A DNA stretch of 64,000 nucleotides from Actinomycetes bacterium (GTDB taxonomy: Bacteria > Actinomycetota > Actinomycetes > Mycobacteriales > Mycobacteriaceae): positions 164,044 through 228,043 of the forward strand of contig JAEYMI010000074.1 in the NCBI GenBank assembly GCA_023461275.1. The letters are read 5' to 3'. Below, one piece after another: positions 42,237-51,560 of the stretch. The notes beneath the pieces were generated by a model, which was not told the DNA's origin, did not search any database, and saw nothing but the letters and a program-made list of their open reading frames with translations. The position numbers and the translations under genes were made by a program. Every line of letters begins with the position of its first letter. Positions within the stretch are counted from its first letter, which is position 1.

Positions 42237-44063
42237 TCAGTACACGTCTCGCAGATACCGCTTGGCGGACTTCAGTTCGGCCACAAACTCTTCGGCCTCG
42301 GTCGGGGTCATCGAACCGTGCTCGATGATGATCTCGTGCAGGGCGGCGTCGACGTCGTGTGCCATCCTCGTCGCGTCGCCGCACACGTAAATGCTTGCGC
42401 CGTCGGCAATCCACCGGTAGAGCTCGGCCCCGTTCTCGCGCATCCGGTCCTGCACATAGACCTTGTGCTCCTGGTCGCGGGAGAATGCGAGATCCAGTCG
42501 GGTGAGCAGCCCGTCGTCGCGGAATGCCGAGAGCTCGTCGGCGTAGATGAAGTCGCTCTCACGGTGCTGGTCGCCAAAGAACAACCAGTTCTCACCGATC
42601 GCGCCGCGGGCTCTGCGCTCGTGCAGGAACGAACGGAACGGTGCGACACCGGTTCCCGGGCCGATCATGATCATCTTGGTCTCGTCATCGGGTAACCGGA
42701 ACGAATTGTTGGCGGTGATGAAGACGTCGATGCCGTCGCGGTCGGCGCACCGGTCGGCGAGGAAGGTCGAACACGCGCCGCCGTGCATGCGTTCGCCGGT
42801 CTGATAACGCACGGCCGCCATGGTGATGTGCACGGTGTTGGCGTGGGCCCGTGGGCTCGACGAGATCGAATAGACGCGGTGGGCCAGGGGCCGCAGCTCC
42901 GCGAGGAGTTCCTCAGGTGTAATGGTCAGTGCCGGATCGACATTGAGCAGATCGAGAACGTCCTTGCCCCACATGTACGCGTCGATCGCCTCTTTGTCGC
43001 CGGCTTCCACCAGGTGGGTGAGCTCCGGATCCCGGGTGCGTGCCGCGATGTAATCGAGCAGGTACCGCGACGGAACGGTAATCTCGAAGCGGTGGGTCAG
43101 GACATCGGCGAGAGTGATCTGCTCCTTACGCTCGGTGACCATGGTGTCCGCAGAGACACCGAGGCGTTCGACGATCAATGCGACCAGGGCCGGATCATTC
43201 TCGGCGGCGATGCTGATCCCGTCACCGGGCTGGTACTCAATACCACTGTCGCCCAGGGAGATCACCACATGGTGAACTTCTTTGCCCGACGCCGGCCCGG
43301 AGAGCACGGTGTTGCCGAGGATCGCTGCCCGGTAGGGATTCTTCCGGTTGTACTTGGCCTTGCCGGGTTTGGTTCCCTTGGCGCGCTTGGGTGTTGCTGC
43401 GGGCTCCGCCGTTGGTGTGGGTTCGGGCTCGGCGGCAGGCGCGCCGTCGTCCACGCCGGCCAGTGCGGGCAATGTGGCGGCCAGCCAGGCCTCGGCGGGT
43501 TTCTGATAATCCAGATCGCAGTCGAGACGGTCGGCGCATCGGGTGGCACCCAGCTCGGCCAGTCGGGCATCGATGTCCTTGCCCGCCTGACAGAATCCGT
43601 CGTAGATGGAGTCGCCCAGCGCGAGGACCCCGAAGTACATGCCCTCCAGCCGCGGCGCGTCCGGCCCGGCCAGTTCGGCCCAGAATCCCTGGGCGGTGTC
43701 GGGCATCTCGCCTTCGCCATAGGTCGAGGTGATCACCAGCAGACGGCGGATGGCGCCCAGTGACGCCATATCCACCTCGTCGAGCGGCGTGATCTCCGGG
43801 ACGAAGCCGTGCTGCCTGGCCATCTCGGCGGCGTTGTCGGCCAAGAACTCCGCATTGCCGCCCTGCGTGCCGTAAGCGATCTGCAGAGTCATCACGTTCG
43901 ACGCCGCAGCGGCCACGCTGCCCGGCGGTGTTGCCGCTCCGGCAGCCGACGTCCCGGTTGTCGGCATCGCGATGCGGGTGTTCAACCCGGCGAGAAAACC
44001 GGACAGCCAGGCCTTCTGGTCTCCGGTGAACGGGACATCGGACGGAATGTAGGGGAGTTGCAT
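42237..44063 (-). CDS. Diflavin reductase, CysJ-like (NADPH-sulfite reductase flavoprotein family)
   Basis: 608 residues. An N-terminal leader typical of CysJ (FTGDQKAWLSGFLAGLNTR) is followed by a flavodoxin domain (about 58-200, AYGTQGGNAEFLADNAAEMA, TSTYGEGEMPDTAQ), a Pro/Ala/Lys linker, and an FNR module: FAD motif RVYSISSSPR, NADPH motif GPGTGVAPFRSFLHERRA, and the C-terminal aromatic YLRDVY. It moves electrons from NADPH via FAD and FMN to a partner. No sulfite reductase hemoprotein is nearby. Its start is 4 nt after the gltB-like stop, so the partner is probably the GltB-like protein, the HmuS-like protein or both. Confidence 0.85.
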   Translation of the reverse strand: MQLPYIPSDVPFTGDQKAWLSGFLAGLNTRIAMPTTGTSAAGAATPPGSVAAAASNVMTLQIAYGTQGGNAEFLADNAAEMARQHGFVPEITPLDEVDMASLGAIRRLLVITSTYGEGEMPDTAQGFWAELAGPDAPRLEGMYFGVLALGDSIYDGFCQAGKDIDARLAELGATRCADRLDCDLDYQKPAEAWLAATLPALAGVDDGAPAAEPEPTPTAEPAATPKRAKGTKPGKAKYNRKNPYRAAILGNTVLSGPASGKEVHHVVISLGDSGIEYQPGDGISIAAENDPALVALIVERLGVSADTMVTERKEQITLADVLTHRFEITVPSRYLLDYIAARTRDPELTHLVEAGDKEAIDAYMWGKDVLDLLNVDPALTITPEELLAELRPLAHRVYSISSSPRAHANTVHITMAAVRYQTGERMHGGACSTFLADRCADRDGIDVFITANNSFRLPDDETKMIMIGPGTGVAPFRSFLHERRARGAIGENWLFFGDQHRESDFIYADELSAFRDDGLLTRLDLAFSRDQEHKVYVQDRMRENGAELYRWIADGASIYVCGDATRMAHDVDAALHEIIIEHGSMTPTEAEEFVAELKSAKRYLRDVY

Positions 44064-44067
44064 ATTC

Positions 44068-47000
44068 TCATCCCACCTTCGATTGGGCGGCAGCGAGTTC
44101 GGCTGCCAGATCGGGCACGGCGTGCGCCGCGAAGAGTTCGTCGAAGCTCGGCAGGCGCCCCAACTTCTCGGTGTTCTTGGTGTCCTGCAGCATGATCCAG
44201 CCGTAGGTGGCCGGCGCATCCATCGAGCGCACGTTGCGTCCGGCGAGTGCCTGCTTGTAGTCGTCGACACGTTTCGCGGCGATCAGTGCGGATAGTTCCT
44301 CGGCCGAGTGGTCGCCGAGGATGGTTCGTGCGTACGACGCGACGCGGGCGATGAGGTCGAAATCCTCGGTGAGAATCAGATTGCGGGCCGCTCTGGCCAC
44401 CGCGTGATCAGTCCAGCGGGTGGACGCGACGTCGTCACGGTCCTGATGTGCCCGGTCCCGCTGTATCCGATCCTGATGTGCCCGACCGCGATGCAGTTTG
44501 GCGGCGGCGACCTCTCTGGCGAGCTCGAAGACCGTGTAGGCGCCCAACAGTCGGTACATGTCGGTGTCATCGGTGACGCCATAGGCGGGCACCACACCGT
44601 CGAGGATCGGGGTGCCCTCGCGCACACCGCGTTTGAGCTCGCGCACCTGATGGGTGGCCAACGCCGTGGCCAGCTCGTCGAGCAGCGCCCGTCGCGGCAT
44701 CGCCGCCACCAGCGCATCGCTGTCCTGGTAGGCAACCAGAGCCTTGGGCATCACATAGCTGATGTAGTGGCGCTCGGTCTCCCAGTTGTCGAGTAGCCGT
44801 GTCGCCAGGGCGGATCCGGTGGCGGCCGCGTGCATCTCCAGCATGAATCGCACCGCGTCATGGTGGATCGGGGCGAGCGGGTCGTCGACGCCGGTGATGG
44901 CGCCGATGATGACCGAATCGATGCTGACGTGTGAATCCAGTTGGCAGGCCGGATCATACTGATACAGAAAGCCGCCACTCATACCGTTGCCGAGACCCTT
45001 GCCGTAGGCGCCGATGTTGAGGACCGCGCCGTTCGTCATGTACTCACAAGCGAATTCGCCGACACCTTCGACGACGGCGGTGGCGCCGGAGTTCCGGACA
45101 GCGAACCGGTCGCCGGCTTCACCTTCGACGAACAGTCGTCCGCCGGTTGCGCCGAAGAGCGCGAAGTTGCCCACGAGCACGTTTCCGCCGGCCGCGGGCG
45201 ATCCGCCACCGGGGGAGCGAACGATCACCGTGCCACCCGACATCGATTTGGCGACACCGTCATTGCAGGTTCCGGTGTGCGTCATCCGCATGCCATCGTT
45301 GCAGAACGCCGCGTACGAGAGTCCCGCCGAACCCGATGTCGGGACCACCACCGAACCGGCGGAGAAGAACCGCCGTCCGCGGTCGTCGGTGAACAGCGCT
45401 GGCAGGTCGTCGACTTCGGGGTCGGTGAGCTCGTAGTTGGCCAGCCGCTCGAGATCCACCGCAAGCTGGGCGCCGACCCCTTTGTTGACGTTGCCCAGCA
45501 CGCGGGGTGCGGTGGTGACGCGCTCACCGCGCTTCTCGATCAACGCCCGACGCACTTCGGCGATCAGATCGTCGTCGATGGCGTAGTCGCGCTCGAGATA
45601 GACCGGATCGGCGATCGGTGTGGCGTCGGTGCGGGCCAGCAGCGCGTTGACGCGCAAGGCGCCGATCTCGGCGGGATGGTTCACCAGATGCAGCAGATCG
45701 GTGCGGCCGCGCGCCTCGGCCAGCGATCGCAGCCCCAGCCGCGCCAGAATCTCGCGCACCTCGTGAGCGAGGTTGAGCAGGTACTGGGCCATCGAGCGCG
45801 GATCACCCTCGAAGACCTCGGGATTGGTGGTGAGGCCGGCGGGGCATTTGATGTTGCAGTTCTTGGCCATCACGCAGCCGATCATCATCAACGCGGCGGT
45901 GCCGAACTCGGTACTGTCGGCGCCGAGCAGAGTGGAGATCACCACGTCGTGACCGGTCTGGTGCGCCCCCGACGCACGGACCACCACTTTCTGGCGAAGA
46001 CCGTTGGCGCTCAACGCCTGATGGACCTCGGCGAGTCCGATCTCCGGTGCACGCCCGGCATACCGAAGGCTGGTGACCGACGCGGCGCCGGTACCGCCGG
46101 TGTTGCCCGCGACGTTGATGACGTCGGCGCCGGCTTTCGCGACGCCGACAGCGATGGTGCCGATGCCTTCTGACGACACGAGTTTGACGATCACCCGTAC
46201 TCGCGCGGCCTTGCAGTCGTGGATGAGCTGCGCGAGGTCTTCGATGGAGTAGGTGTCGTGGTGCGGTGGTGGGGAGACCAACTCGATGCCCGGCGTGCCA
46301 CCCCGGGCCGCGGCGATCTCCACGGTCACCTTGGGCGACGGAAGTTGGCCGCCTTCACCGGGTTTGGCGCCCTGACCAATCTTGATCTCCAGCTCACGCA
46401 GCATCGGATCGGCCAGGTATCCGGCCCAGACCCCGAAGCGGCCGGAGGCGAACTGTTTGATGCGTGACGCGCGGATCGTGTTGTAGCGGCTGATGTGCTC
46501 GCCGCCCTCCCCGCAGTTGGACATTCCGCCCACCATGTTGGTGCCGTGCGCCACGGCCTCATGTGCCGGCGCGACAAGCGCACCGTGACTCATCGCGCCG
46601 GAGGCGAAGGTGGAGGTGATCTCATGTGCCGGCATCACGTCACTCAAGGCGATCGACGACGGCGCAGAACGCAAGGCGCGCAGAGTATCTGCGCATATGC
46701 CGGTGCCGGTCGCGACGATGCCGCCGTCGCCGCAGTCGGCGAGGTCGATGCTCGCACCGAACAACTCGTCGAGCGCCTGTGCCAACGCCTGGGTGCGGAC
46801 GTCGTCGTCGACACCGGACACGCCCGGCGCGAGACGAAGGTGTACCCCGTCGGGGCCGTCGGCATCAGCGATCGGGGTCACGGTCAGTCCGCGGACCGCG
46901 ATGACGGGTGAGGCTGGTGCGGGCTGCCCGAACGCGGCCACGAAGTCGGTCACGGTGTCGGCGGCGGTCAGGTCGATCGGAAGACCGAGGACGTCACGTA

Positions 47001-49803
47001 GTGCGCTGGGACGCTGGGCACGTTGTGCGGCGAGCTCGCTGCTGAATGACCGGTAGGCGTCGGTGATCTCGAAGGAGTCGATGTCGCCGTCGGCCAGCCG
47101 GTCGAAACTGGAATCAGCGTAGGCCGCGGCGTCGAGCCCGAAGGCGTCGGACAGCGTGCGCAGCGTCGAGAGCCGGAGGACGTCGACGACCCCGCTCTGC
47201 CCGAGAGCCCCGCCCGGCCCGGACCCGACGACGTCGGCCGCCGACGATTCGGCAGCGGCGGTGGCGAAGCTGATCTTCTCCGCGGTCAGTTCGCCGTACT
47301 TGCGTATCGCGGTGGAGCCGAACGAATGTCCGGCGCCGTCGTTGCGCTCTTTGAACAATCCCAGCAGTGGCAGGTCTTTGTCGGAGGTGATCGGAGCCGA
47401 CGATGCCACTGCGGCGCGGTGGGCGCCGATGAGTTCGGCGGCTATGGCATCGAGTCCGACACCACCGATCGGGGTGCGCAATCCGGGAAACCATCGACGG
47501 AGATCGTCGTCGTCGGAGTCGAAGAAGTTCGGCTCGAAGAACTCGCCGCCGATATAACTCTCGACGGTGCACAGACCGACGCGGCCCATCGTCTTCATCA
47601 ACGACTTCTGCGCGGCGCGTGACCATTTCGCGAATGCGGCCGACGGGTCCTCGGAGTCGGGGTCGTCGGAGTCGGGGCCGTCGGAGTCGGGGCCGGCGAG
47701 TTCGGCTGCGCGGCGCGCCACCGAATGCGGATGTACCGCCGAGGCGCCGAAGCCCAGCACGGCGGCAAGGTGGTGCGAGGATTCGATCTGGCCGCTGTCG
47801 ACGACGAGCGAAATGCGCAGTCGCAGACCGGCATCGATGAGCCGCTGATTGATCGCCGACACCGCGAAGATCATCGGCAGCGCGGCGGTGGTGGTGTCGA
47901 TGCGCCGATCACTGATTACCGCGATCCCGCCGTGATCGCGGGCGAATGCCGCGACATCGTCGGCGAGCCGGTCGATGGCCTCGACAATTGTTGCGCGAGA
48001 ATCACTGTCGGGGCGGACGGTGAAGACGGCGTCGAACTCGCCGACCGGCGTCTCGGATTGACCACGCAGGGTCGTCAGCGCCGTGGCGTCGAGAATGGGT
48101 GTGGGGAGCACGATCTGGCGAGAGTCGCCGGACTCGGTGTCGATTCGCTCGGTGTCGATCCGCGGTCGGGTACCCAACGCCACCCGCAGCGACATCCCGT
48201 CGGCCTCACGGATGCTGTCCAGCGACGGATTGGTCACCTGTGCGAAGCGTTGCGAAAAGAACCGTGCCACATTCGATTCCCGATCGGTCAGGGCGTTGAC
48301 CGCATTGCCGTACCCCATCGCCGACACCCGCTCGGCGCCGTCGGTGATCATCGGATCCATGAAGTAGCGAAAGCTCTCCTGATCCAGGTAGTAGGCGCGA
48401 TAACGCTGATGATCGGTCAGCGGTGGCGCCCCGTCGGCCGTAGGCGCTACATCCACATCCACTACATCCACATCCGCTGCGGGACAGGTCAACTCGCCGA
48501 TATCGACCTTGGCGGCGCGCAGCAGGGCCGGATAATCGCGTGCGGCGGCGAGCTTCTCGTAGACCTCATCGGTGGTGTAGGTGTGATGCTCGCGGTGGTC
48601 GAAGTAGATCATGCCGCCGGCCGACACCCGGCCGCGGGAGATGACGGTTTCCGGTGGCACCGAGATCTGGCCGGCCTCGGAGAACGCGCACAGGTAGTCG
48701 ACGGTCTCCAGTGTGCGCAGCGGCCGCAATCCCAATCGGTCCAGACGTGCCCCGATCACCGTGCCGTCGCCGAATACCACCGCGGCCGGGCCGTCGTTCT
48801 TCTCCTCGTAGAGGGAGAAGTACTCGAACATCGCACGGACCGCGGGGGAGAGGGTGGTGTCGTTCTCCCAGGCCGGCGGCATCATCGACACGATCGCGGT
48901 CACCAGGTCCACGCGGTCGTCGACGACACGTGCCGCGACGGTCTGGTCGAGTCGTGAGCTGTCGGACTGGCCCGGCGGGCGCACGATCGAGCGTCGCTGC
49001 GCGGCCGCCTCCGTGACCTGCGCGATGCGGTTCTTCTTGTCGGTGTTGAGCTCGCCGTTGTGGGCGAGGAACCGGAACGGCTGGGCCATCGTCGGGTGCG
49101 GATCGGTGTTGGTGGAGAACCGTGTGTGGAAGGCCAACGTGTGCACCGCGTGATCACGGTCGAGCAGGTCGACGAAGTAGTCGATCACCTCCGGTGAGGA
49201 CAGGCGACCCTTGAGCACCTGGGTGCGTGCCGACAATGAGAGCGGGTAGAGCCCGGCAAGATCGGGGTCGGGGTAGGCGCGTGCCTCGATGGTCAGCAGG
49301 GCGTGCTGGACCAGATGGTCGAGTTCGGCCGGCTCCGGACACGGCTGCGGCGCAGCGAACACCCACTGCCGGATGGGGAGCTGGAAGGCCACCGCCGCCG
49401 GGCGCAACACGGAATCGTCGACGGGGACATCGCGGACGGTGAGCACCGAGAAGCCGCGATCGAGCATGGTCTGCTCGATGAGCGTGGTGGCGGCCGCGGC
49501 CGCTTCGGCATCGGTCGGCAGGAAGAAGTTGCCGACACAGAATCGCCCCAACCGCAGATCGCGGCGTCGGGTGATCTTGCGGAAGAACCGCAGCGACAGG
49601 TCGATGGACACGCCACCGCCGTCGCCGACGCCGAGCGCGGAGATACCGCCACGGTGCGGAACAGAGCACAGTGCCTCGCGGGCACGCTCGATCACCTCGT
49701 GCCGCTGCGCGCCGTCTTTGCGGGTGATGAACCCGACGCCGCAGCTGCTCTTCTCGTCGCGAGGGTCCCACAGCAATTCCTGGGGAGCAGAGTCTGGCCG
49801 CAT
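44068..49803 (-). CDS. Large glutamate-synthase-like protein (GltB-type, with C-terminal extension)
   Basis: 1911 residues, longer than usual GltB (about 1500). Start at 49803 with AGAGAAGGA upstream. Domains: class II amidotransferase with Cys21 as expected nucleophile after propeptide removal (SSCGVGFITRKDG); a diverged central domain with an acidic Asp/Ser insertion near 715; the FMN domain (about 1060-1400, SHGALVAPAHEAVAHGTN, GEGGQLPSPKVT); an Fe-S motif CVMAKNCNIKC near 1310, spaced Cx5Cx3C and not the usual Cx5Cx4C; GXGXG (about 1520-1615); and an extra C-terminal region of about 290 residues of unknown role. It may hydrolyse glutamine and perform FMN/Fe-S chemistry. No gltD is present. 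Confidence 0.85.
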   Translation of the reverse strand: MRPDSAPQELLWDPRDEKSSCGVGFITRKDGAQRHEVIERAREALCSVPHRGGISALGVGDGGGVSIDLSLRFFRKITRRRDLRLGRFCVGNFFLPTDAEAAAAATTLIEQTMLDRGFSVLTVRDVPVDDSVLRPAAVAFQLPIRQWVFAAPQPCPEPAELDHLVQHALLTIEARAYPDPDLAGLYPLSLSARTQVLKGRLSSPEVIDYFVDLLDRDHAVHTLAFHTRFSTNTDPHPTMAQPFRFLAHNGELNTDKKNRIAQVTEAAAQRRSIVRPPGQSDSSRLDQTVAARVVDDRVDLVTAIVSMMPPAWENDTTLSPAVRAMFEYFSLYEEKNDGPAAVVFGDGTVIGARLDRLGLRPLRTLETVDYLCAFSEAGQISVPPETVISRGRVSAGGMIYFDHREHHTYTTDEVYEKLAAARDYPALLRAAKVDIGELTCPAADVDVVDVDVAPTADGAPPLTDHQRYRAYYLDQESFRYFMDPMITDGAERVSAMGYGNAVNALTDRESNVARFFSQRFAQVTNPSLDSIREADGMSLRVALGTRPRIDTERIDTESGDSRQIVLPTPILDATALTTLRGQSETPVGEFDAVFTVRPDSDSRATIVEAIDRLADDVAAFARDHGGIAVISDRRIDTTTAALPMIFAVSAINQRLIDAGLRLRISLVVDSGQIESSHHLAAVLGFGASAVHPHSVARRAAELAGPDSDGPDSDDPDSEDPSAAFAKWSRAAQKSLMKTMGRVGLCTVESYIGGEFFEPNFFDSDDDDLRRWFPGLRTPIGGVGLDAIAAELIGAHRAAVASSAPITSDKDLPLLGLFKERNDGAGHSFGSTAIRKYGELTAEKISFATAAAESSAADVVGSGPGGALGQSGVVDVLRLSTLRTLSDAFGLDAAAYADSSFDRLADGDIDSFEITDAYRSFSSELAAQRAQRPSALRDVLGLPIDLTAADTVTDFVAAFGQPAPASPVIAVRGLTVTPIADADGPDGVHLRLAPGVSGVDDDVRTQALAQALDELFGASIDLADCGDGGIVATGTGICADTLRALRSAPSSIALSDVMPAHEITSTFASGAMSHGALVAPAHEAVAHGTNMVGGMSNCGEGGEHISRYNTIRASRIKQFASGRFGVWAGYLADPMLRELEIKIGQGAKPGEGGQLPSPKVTVEIAAARGGTPGIELVSPPPHHDTYSIEDLAQLIHDCKAARVRVIVKLVSSEGIGTIAVGVAKAGADVINVAGNTGGTGAASVTSLRYAGRAPEIGLAEVHQALSANGLRQKVVVRASGAHQTGHDVVISTLLGADSTEFGTAALMMIGCVMAKNCNIKCPAGLTTNPEVFEGDPRSMAQYLLNLAHEVREILARLGLRSLAEARGRTDLLHLVNHPAEIGALRVNALLARTDATPIADPVYLERDYAIDDDLIAEVRRALIEKRGERVTTAPRVLGNVNKGVGAQLAVDLERLANYELTDPEVDDLPALFTDDRGRRFFSAGSVVVPTSGSAGLSYAAFCNDGMRMTHTGTCNDGVAKSMSGGTVIVRSPGGGSPAAGGNVLVGNFALFGATGGRLFVEGEAGDRFAVRNSGATAVVEGVGEFACEYMTNGAVLNIGAYGKGLGNGMSGGFLYQYDPACQLDSHVSIDSVIIGAITGVDDPLAPIHHDAVRFMLEMHAAATGSALATRLLDNWETERHYISYVMPKALVAYQDSDALVAAMPRRALLDELATALATHQVRELKRGVREGTPILDGVVPAYGVTDDTDMYRLLGAYTVFELAREVAAAKLHRGRAHQDRIQRDRAHQDRDDVASTRWTDHAVARAARNLILTEDFDLIARVASYARTILGDHSAEELSALIAAKRVDDYKQALAGRNVRSMDAPATYGWIMLQDTKNTEKLGRLPSFDELFAAHAVPDLAAELAAAQSKVG

Positions 49804-50131
49804 GAATCCTTCTCTTCGATCGTGTGTCTCGACGATCACTTGTCTCGACCACGCGGGCGGCTGCGACGATGAAGCGCCCGCAAGTGTGGATCAGCATAAC
49901 TTAGCCAAGCCTTACCATCATAAGGAGTGCCTAAGTCGGGGAATGGATCGCGTCGTCGTCCTGTTGTGGAGGGTGGATCGCAGGTCACGCGCGATTGCGG
50001 CTCGGCGGGAGGATCTCGTGGATTTCTTTCCGACGTGCGGTGCGTGGCATACTGAGCGGTCGAGTCCGGTACCGGTTCACACCGTCGAACGTCGATGGTG
50101 ACCCGGCGACCACCAGAAAGGGACAACCAGA
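49804..50131. promoter_or_regulatory. Divergent control region between the GltB-like operon and rpmE
   Basis: 328 bp without a gene. It holds the IdeR-like box at 49901-49919, the ribosome site of the gltB-like gene, and an uncertain rpmE promoter (CATACT at 50048-50053 with a weak TTTCTT 19 bp upstream). An AGAAAGGGAC ribosome site precedes rpmE. Confidence 0.5.
49901..49919 (-). promoter_or_regulatory. DtxR/IdeR-like iron box
   Basis: TTAGCCAAGCCTTACCATC matches the consensus TTAGGTWAGSCTWACCTWA at 15 of 19 positions, including the central AAGCCTTACC part. It lies about 98 bp before the gltB-like start codon. DtxR/IdeR with Fe(II) represses genes with such boxes, so this operon should be induced by iron shortage. 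The nearby TAAGG...CCTAA repeat (49921-49934) may extend the site. Confidence 0.65.
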
Positions 50132-50356
50132 ATGAAGCAGGGCATCCACCCCGAGTACTCAGCCACCACCGTGCTGTGTGGCTGCGGCAATACTTTCGAG
50201 ACCCGCAGCACCGCCGGTGCCAACATCACCGTCGAAGTCTGCTCGCAGTGCCACCCGTTCTACACGGGCAAGCAGAAGATTCTCGACACCGGCGGCCGCG
50301 TCGCCAAGTTCGAGAAGCGCTACGGCAAGCGGACCAAGGCCGCCGACGCCAAGTAG
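50132..50356 (+). CDS. rpmE: Ribosomal protein bL31 (zinc-binding, C+ form)
   Basis: 74 residues. The start (MKQGIHPEYSATTVLCGCGN) and the paired cysteines CGC and CSQC with HPFYTGKQK are typical of the zinc-containing L31. Zinc-free paralogues in actinobacteria are normally Zur-controlled; this one should be the zinc-replete form. In relatives rpmE directly follows rho, but here an 8.6-kb operon lies between them. Confidence 0.95.
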   Translation: MKQGIHPEYSATTVLCGCGNTFETRSTAGANITVEVCSQCHPFYTGKQKILDTGGRVAKFEKRYGKRTKAADAK

Positions 50357-50367
50357 GACTTCCCTCG

Positions 50368-50410
50368 CAGACGCCCGTCCGGCGCCAATCGGTGCCGGGT
50401 CGGGCGTCTG
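50368..50410 (+). terminator. Hairpin after rpmE
   Basis: CAGACGCCCG and CGGGCGTCTG (10 bp) enclose a second stem CCGGC/GCCGG. A weak T-rich stretch follows. It probably ends or attenuates the rpmE transcript before prfA. Confidence 0.75.
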
Positions 50411-50455
50411 TCGTTGTTGTCGGTCTGTTGAAGTCGTGGAGGAGAGGTTCTGATC

Positions 50456-51550
50456 GTGAGTGCGAAGCAGGGCAGGTCAGGCGTCGCGCCGTCGGCGATC
50501 GACGACATCCTCGCCGAACACGCGGGTCTTGAACAGCAACTGTCCGACCCCGCACTACACGACGACCCGACAGCGGCCCGCCGCGTGGGCAAACGCTTCG
50601 CCGAGCTCGCCCCGATCATGACCACCCACGCCAAACTCGTTGCGGCGAACGGGGATCTGGCCGCGGCGCGCGAGCTCGCCGCCGACGATGCCGCCTTCGC
50701 CGACGAGATCCCCGCCCTCGAGGCGCAGGTTGCCGAACTCGACGCCGCTCTGACGGATCTGCTCGCACCACGCGACCCGCACGACGGCGACGACGTGGTG
50801 CTCGAGGTCAAGTCCGGTGCCGGCGGCGAGGAGTCGGCGTTGTTCGCGTCAGATCTGGCCCGCATGTACCTCAAATACTGTGAGCGCCAAGGCTGGAAGG
50901 CGCAGATCCTGGGCGTCACCGAATCCGATCTCGGCGGCTACAAGGACGCCACGTTGTCGATCAAGGCTCCGCAAGCCGAGCGTGACGGGGTGTGGGCGCG
51001 GCTGAAGTTCGAAGGCGGAGTGCACCGCGTGCAACGGGTTCCGGTCACCGAATCGCAGGGACGAATCCACACGTCGGCGGCCGGCGTGCTCATCTACCCC
51101 GAACCCGACGAGGTCGAGCAGGTCGAGATCGACGAGTCGGATTTGCGGATCGACGTCTACCGCTCGTCGGGCAAGGGCGGTCAGGGTGTCAACACCACCG
51201 ACTCCGCCGTCCGGATCACGCACCTGCCCACCGGCATCGTGGTGACGTGTCAGAACGAACGATCGCAGCTGCAGAACAAGGCACGCGCCATGCAGGTGCT
51301 CGCCGCGCGATTACAGGCCGCCGCGGAGGAGGAGGCCGACGCCGCCGCCGCCGAGGGACGCGCCGCGCAGATCCGCACCGTCGACCGGTCCGAACGCATT
51401 CGCACGTACAACTTTCCGGAGAACCGGATCACCGATCACCGCATCGGCTACAAGGCCAACAACCTCGACGCCGTTCTCAACGGTGACATGGACGCTCTCC
51501 TTGACGCCCTCGTCGCCGCCGACCGGCGGTCCCGCCTCGAAGCGGAATGA
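50456..51550 (+). CDS. prfA: Peptide chain release factor 1
   Basis: 364 residues from a GTG with GGAGGAGAGG upstream. The GGQ peptidyl-hydrolysis motif is near residue 241 (SSGKGGQGVNTTDS). The helical N-terminal domain and the FEGGVHRVQRVP stretch are typical of class I release factors. RF1 ends translation at UAA and UAG. The neighbouring prmC should methylate the Gln of GGQ. Confidence 0.95.
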   Translation: MSAKQGRSGVAPSAIDDILAEHAGLEQQLSDPALHDDPTAARRVGKRFAELAPIMTTHAKLVAANGDLAAARELAADDAAFADEIPALEAQVAELDAALTDLLAPRDPHDGDDVVLEVKSGAGGEESALFASDLARMYLKYCERQGWKAQILGVTESDLGGYKDATLSIKAPQAERDGVWARLKFEGGVHRVQRVPVTESQGRIHTSAAGVLIYPEPDEVEQVEIDESDLRIDVYRSSGKGGQGVNTTDSAVRITHLPTGIVVTCQNERSQLQNKARAMQVLAARLQAAAEEEADAAAAEGRAAQIRTVDRSERIRTYNFPENRITDHRIGYKANNLDAVLNGDMDALLDALVAADRRSRLEAE

Positions 51551-51560
51551 CCCAGCGGGA

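Noticed and set aside
42237..44063. cysJ of assimilatory sulfite reduction
   Set aside because: No sulfite reductase hemoprotein or cys genes are nearby, and actinomycetes usually use a ferredoxin-type enzyme. Only the family likeness is reported.
44068..49803. Ordinary gltB of the GOGAT pathway
   Set aside because: Extra length, altered Fe-S spacing, no gltD and the neighbouring diflavin reductase argue against calling it gltB.
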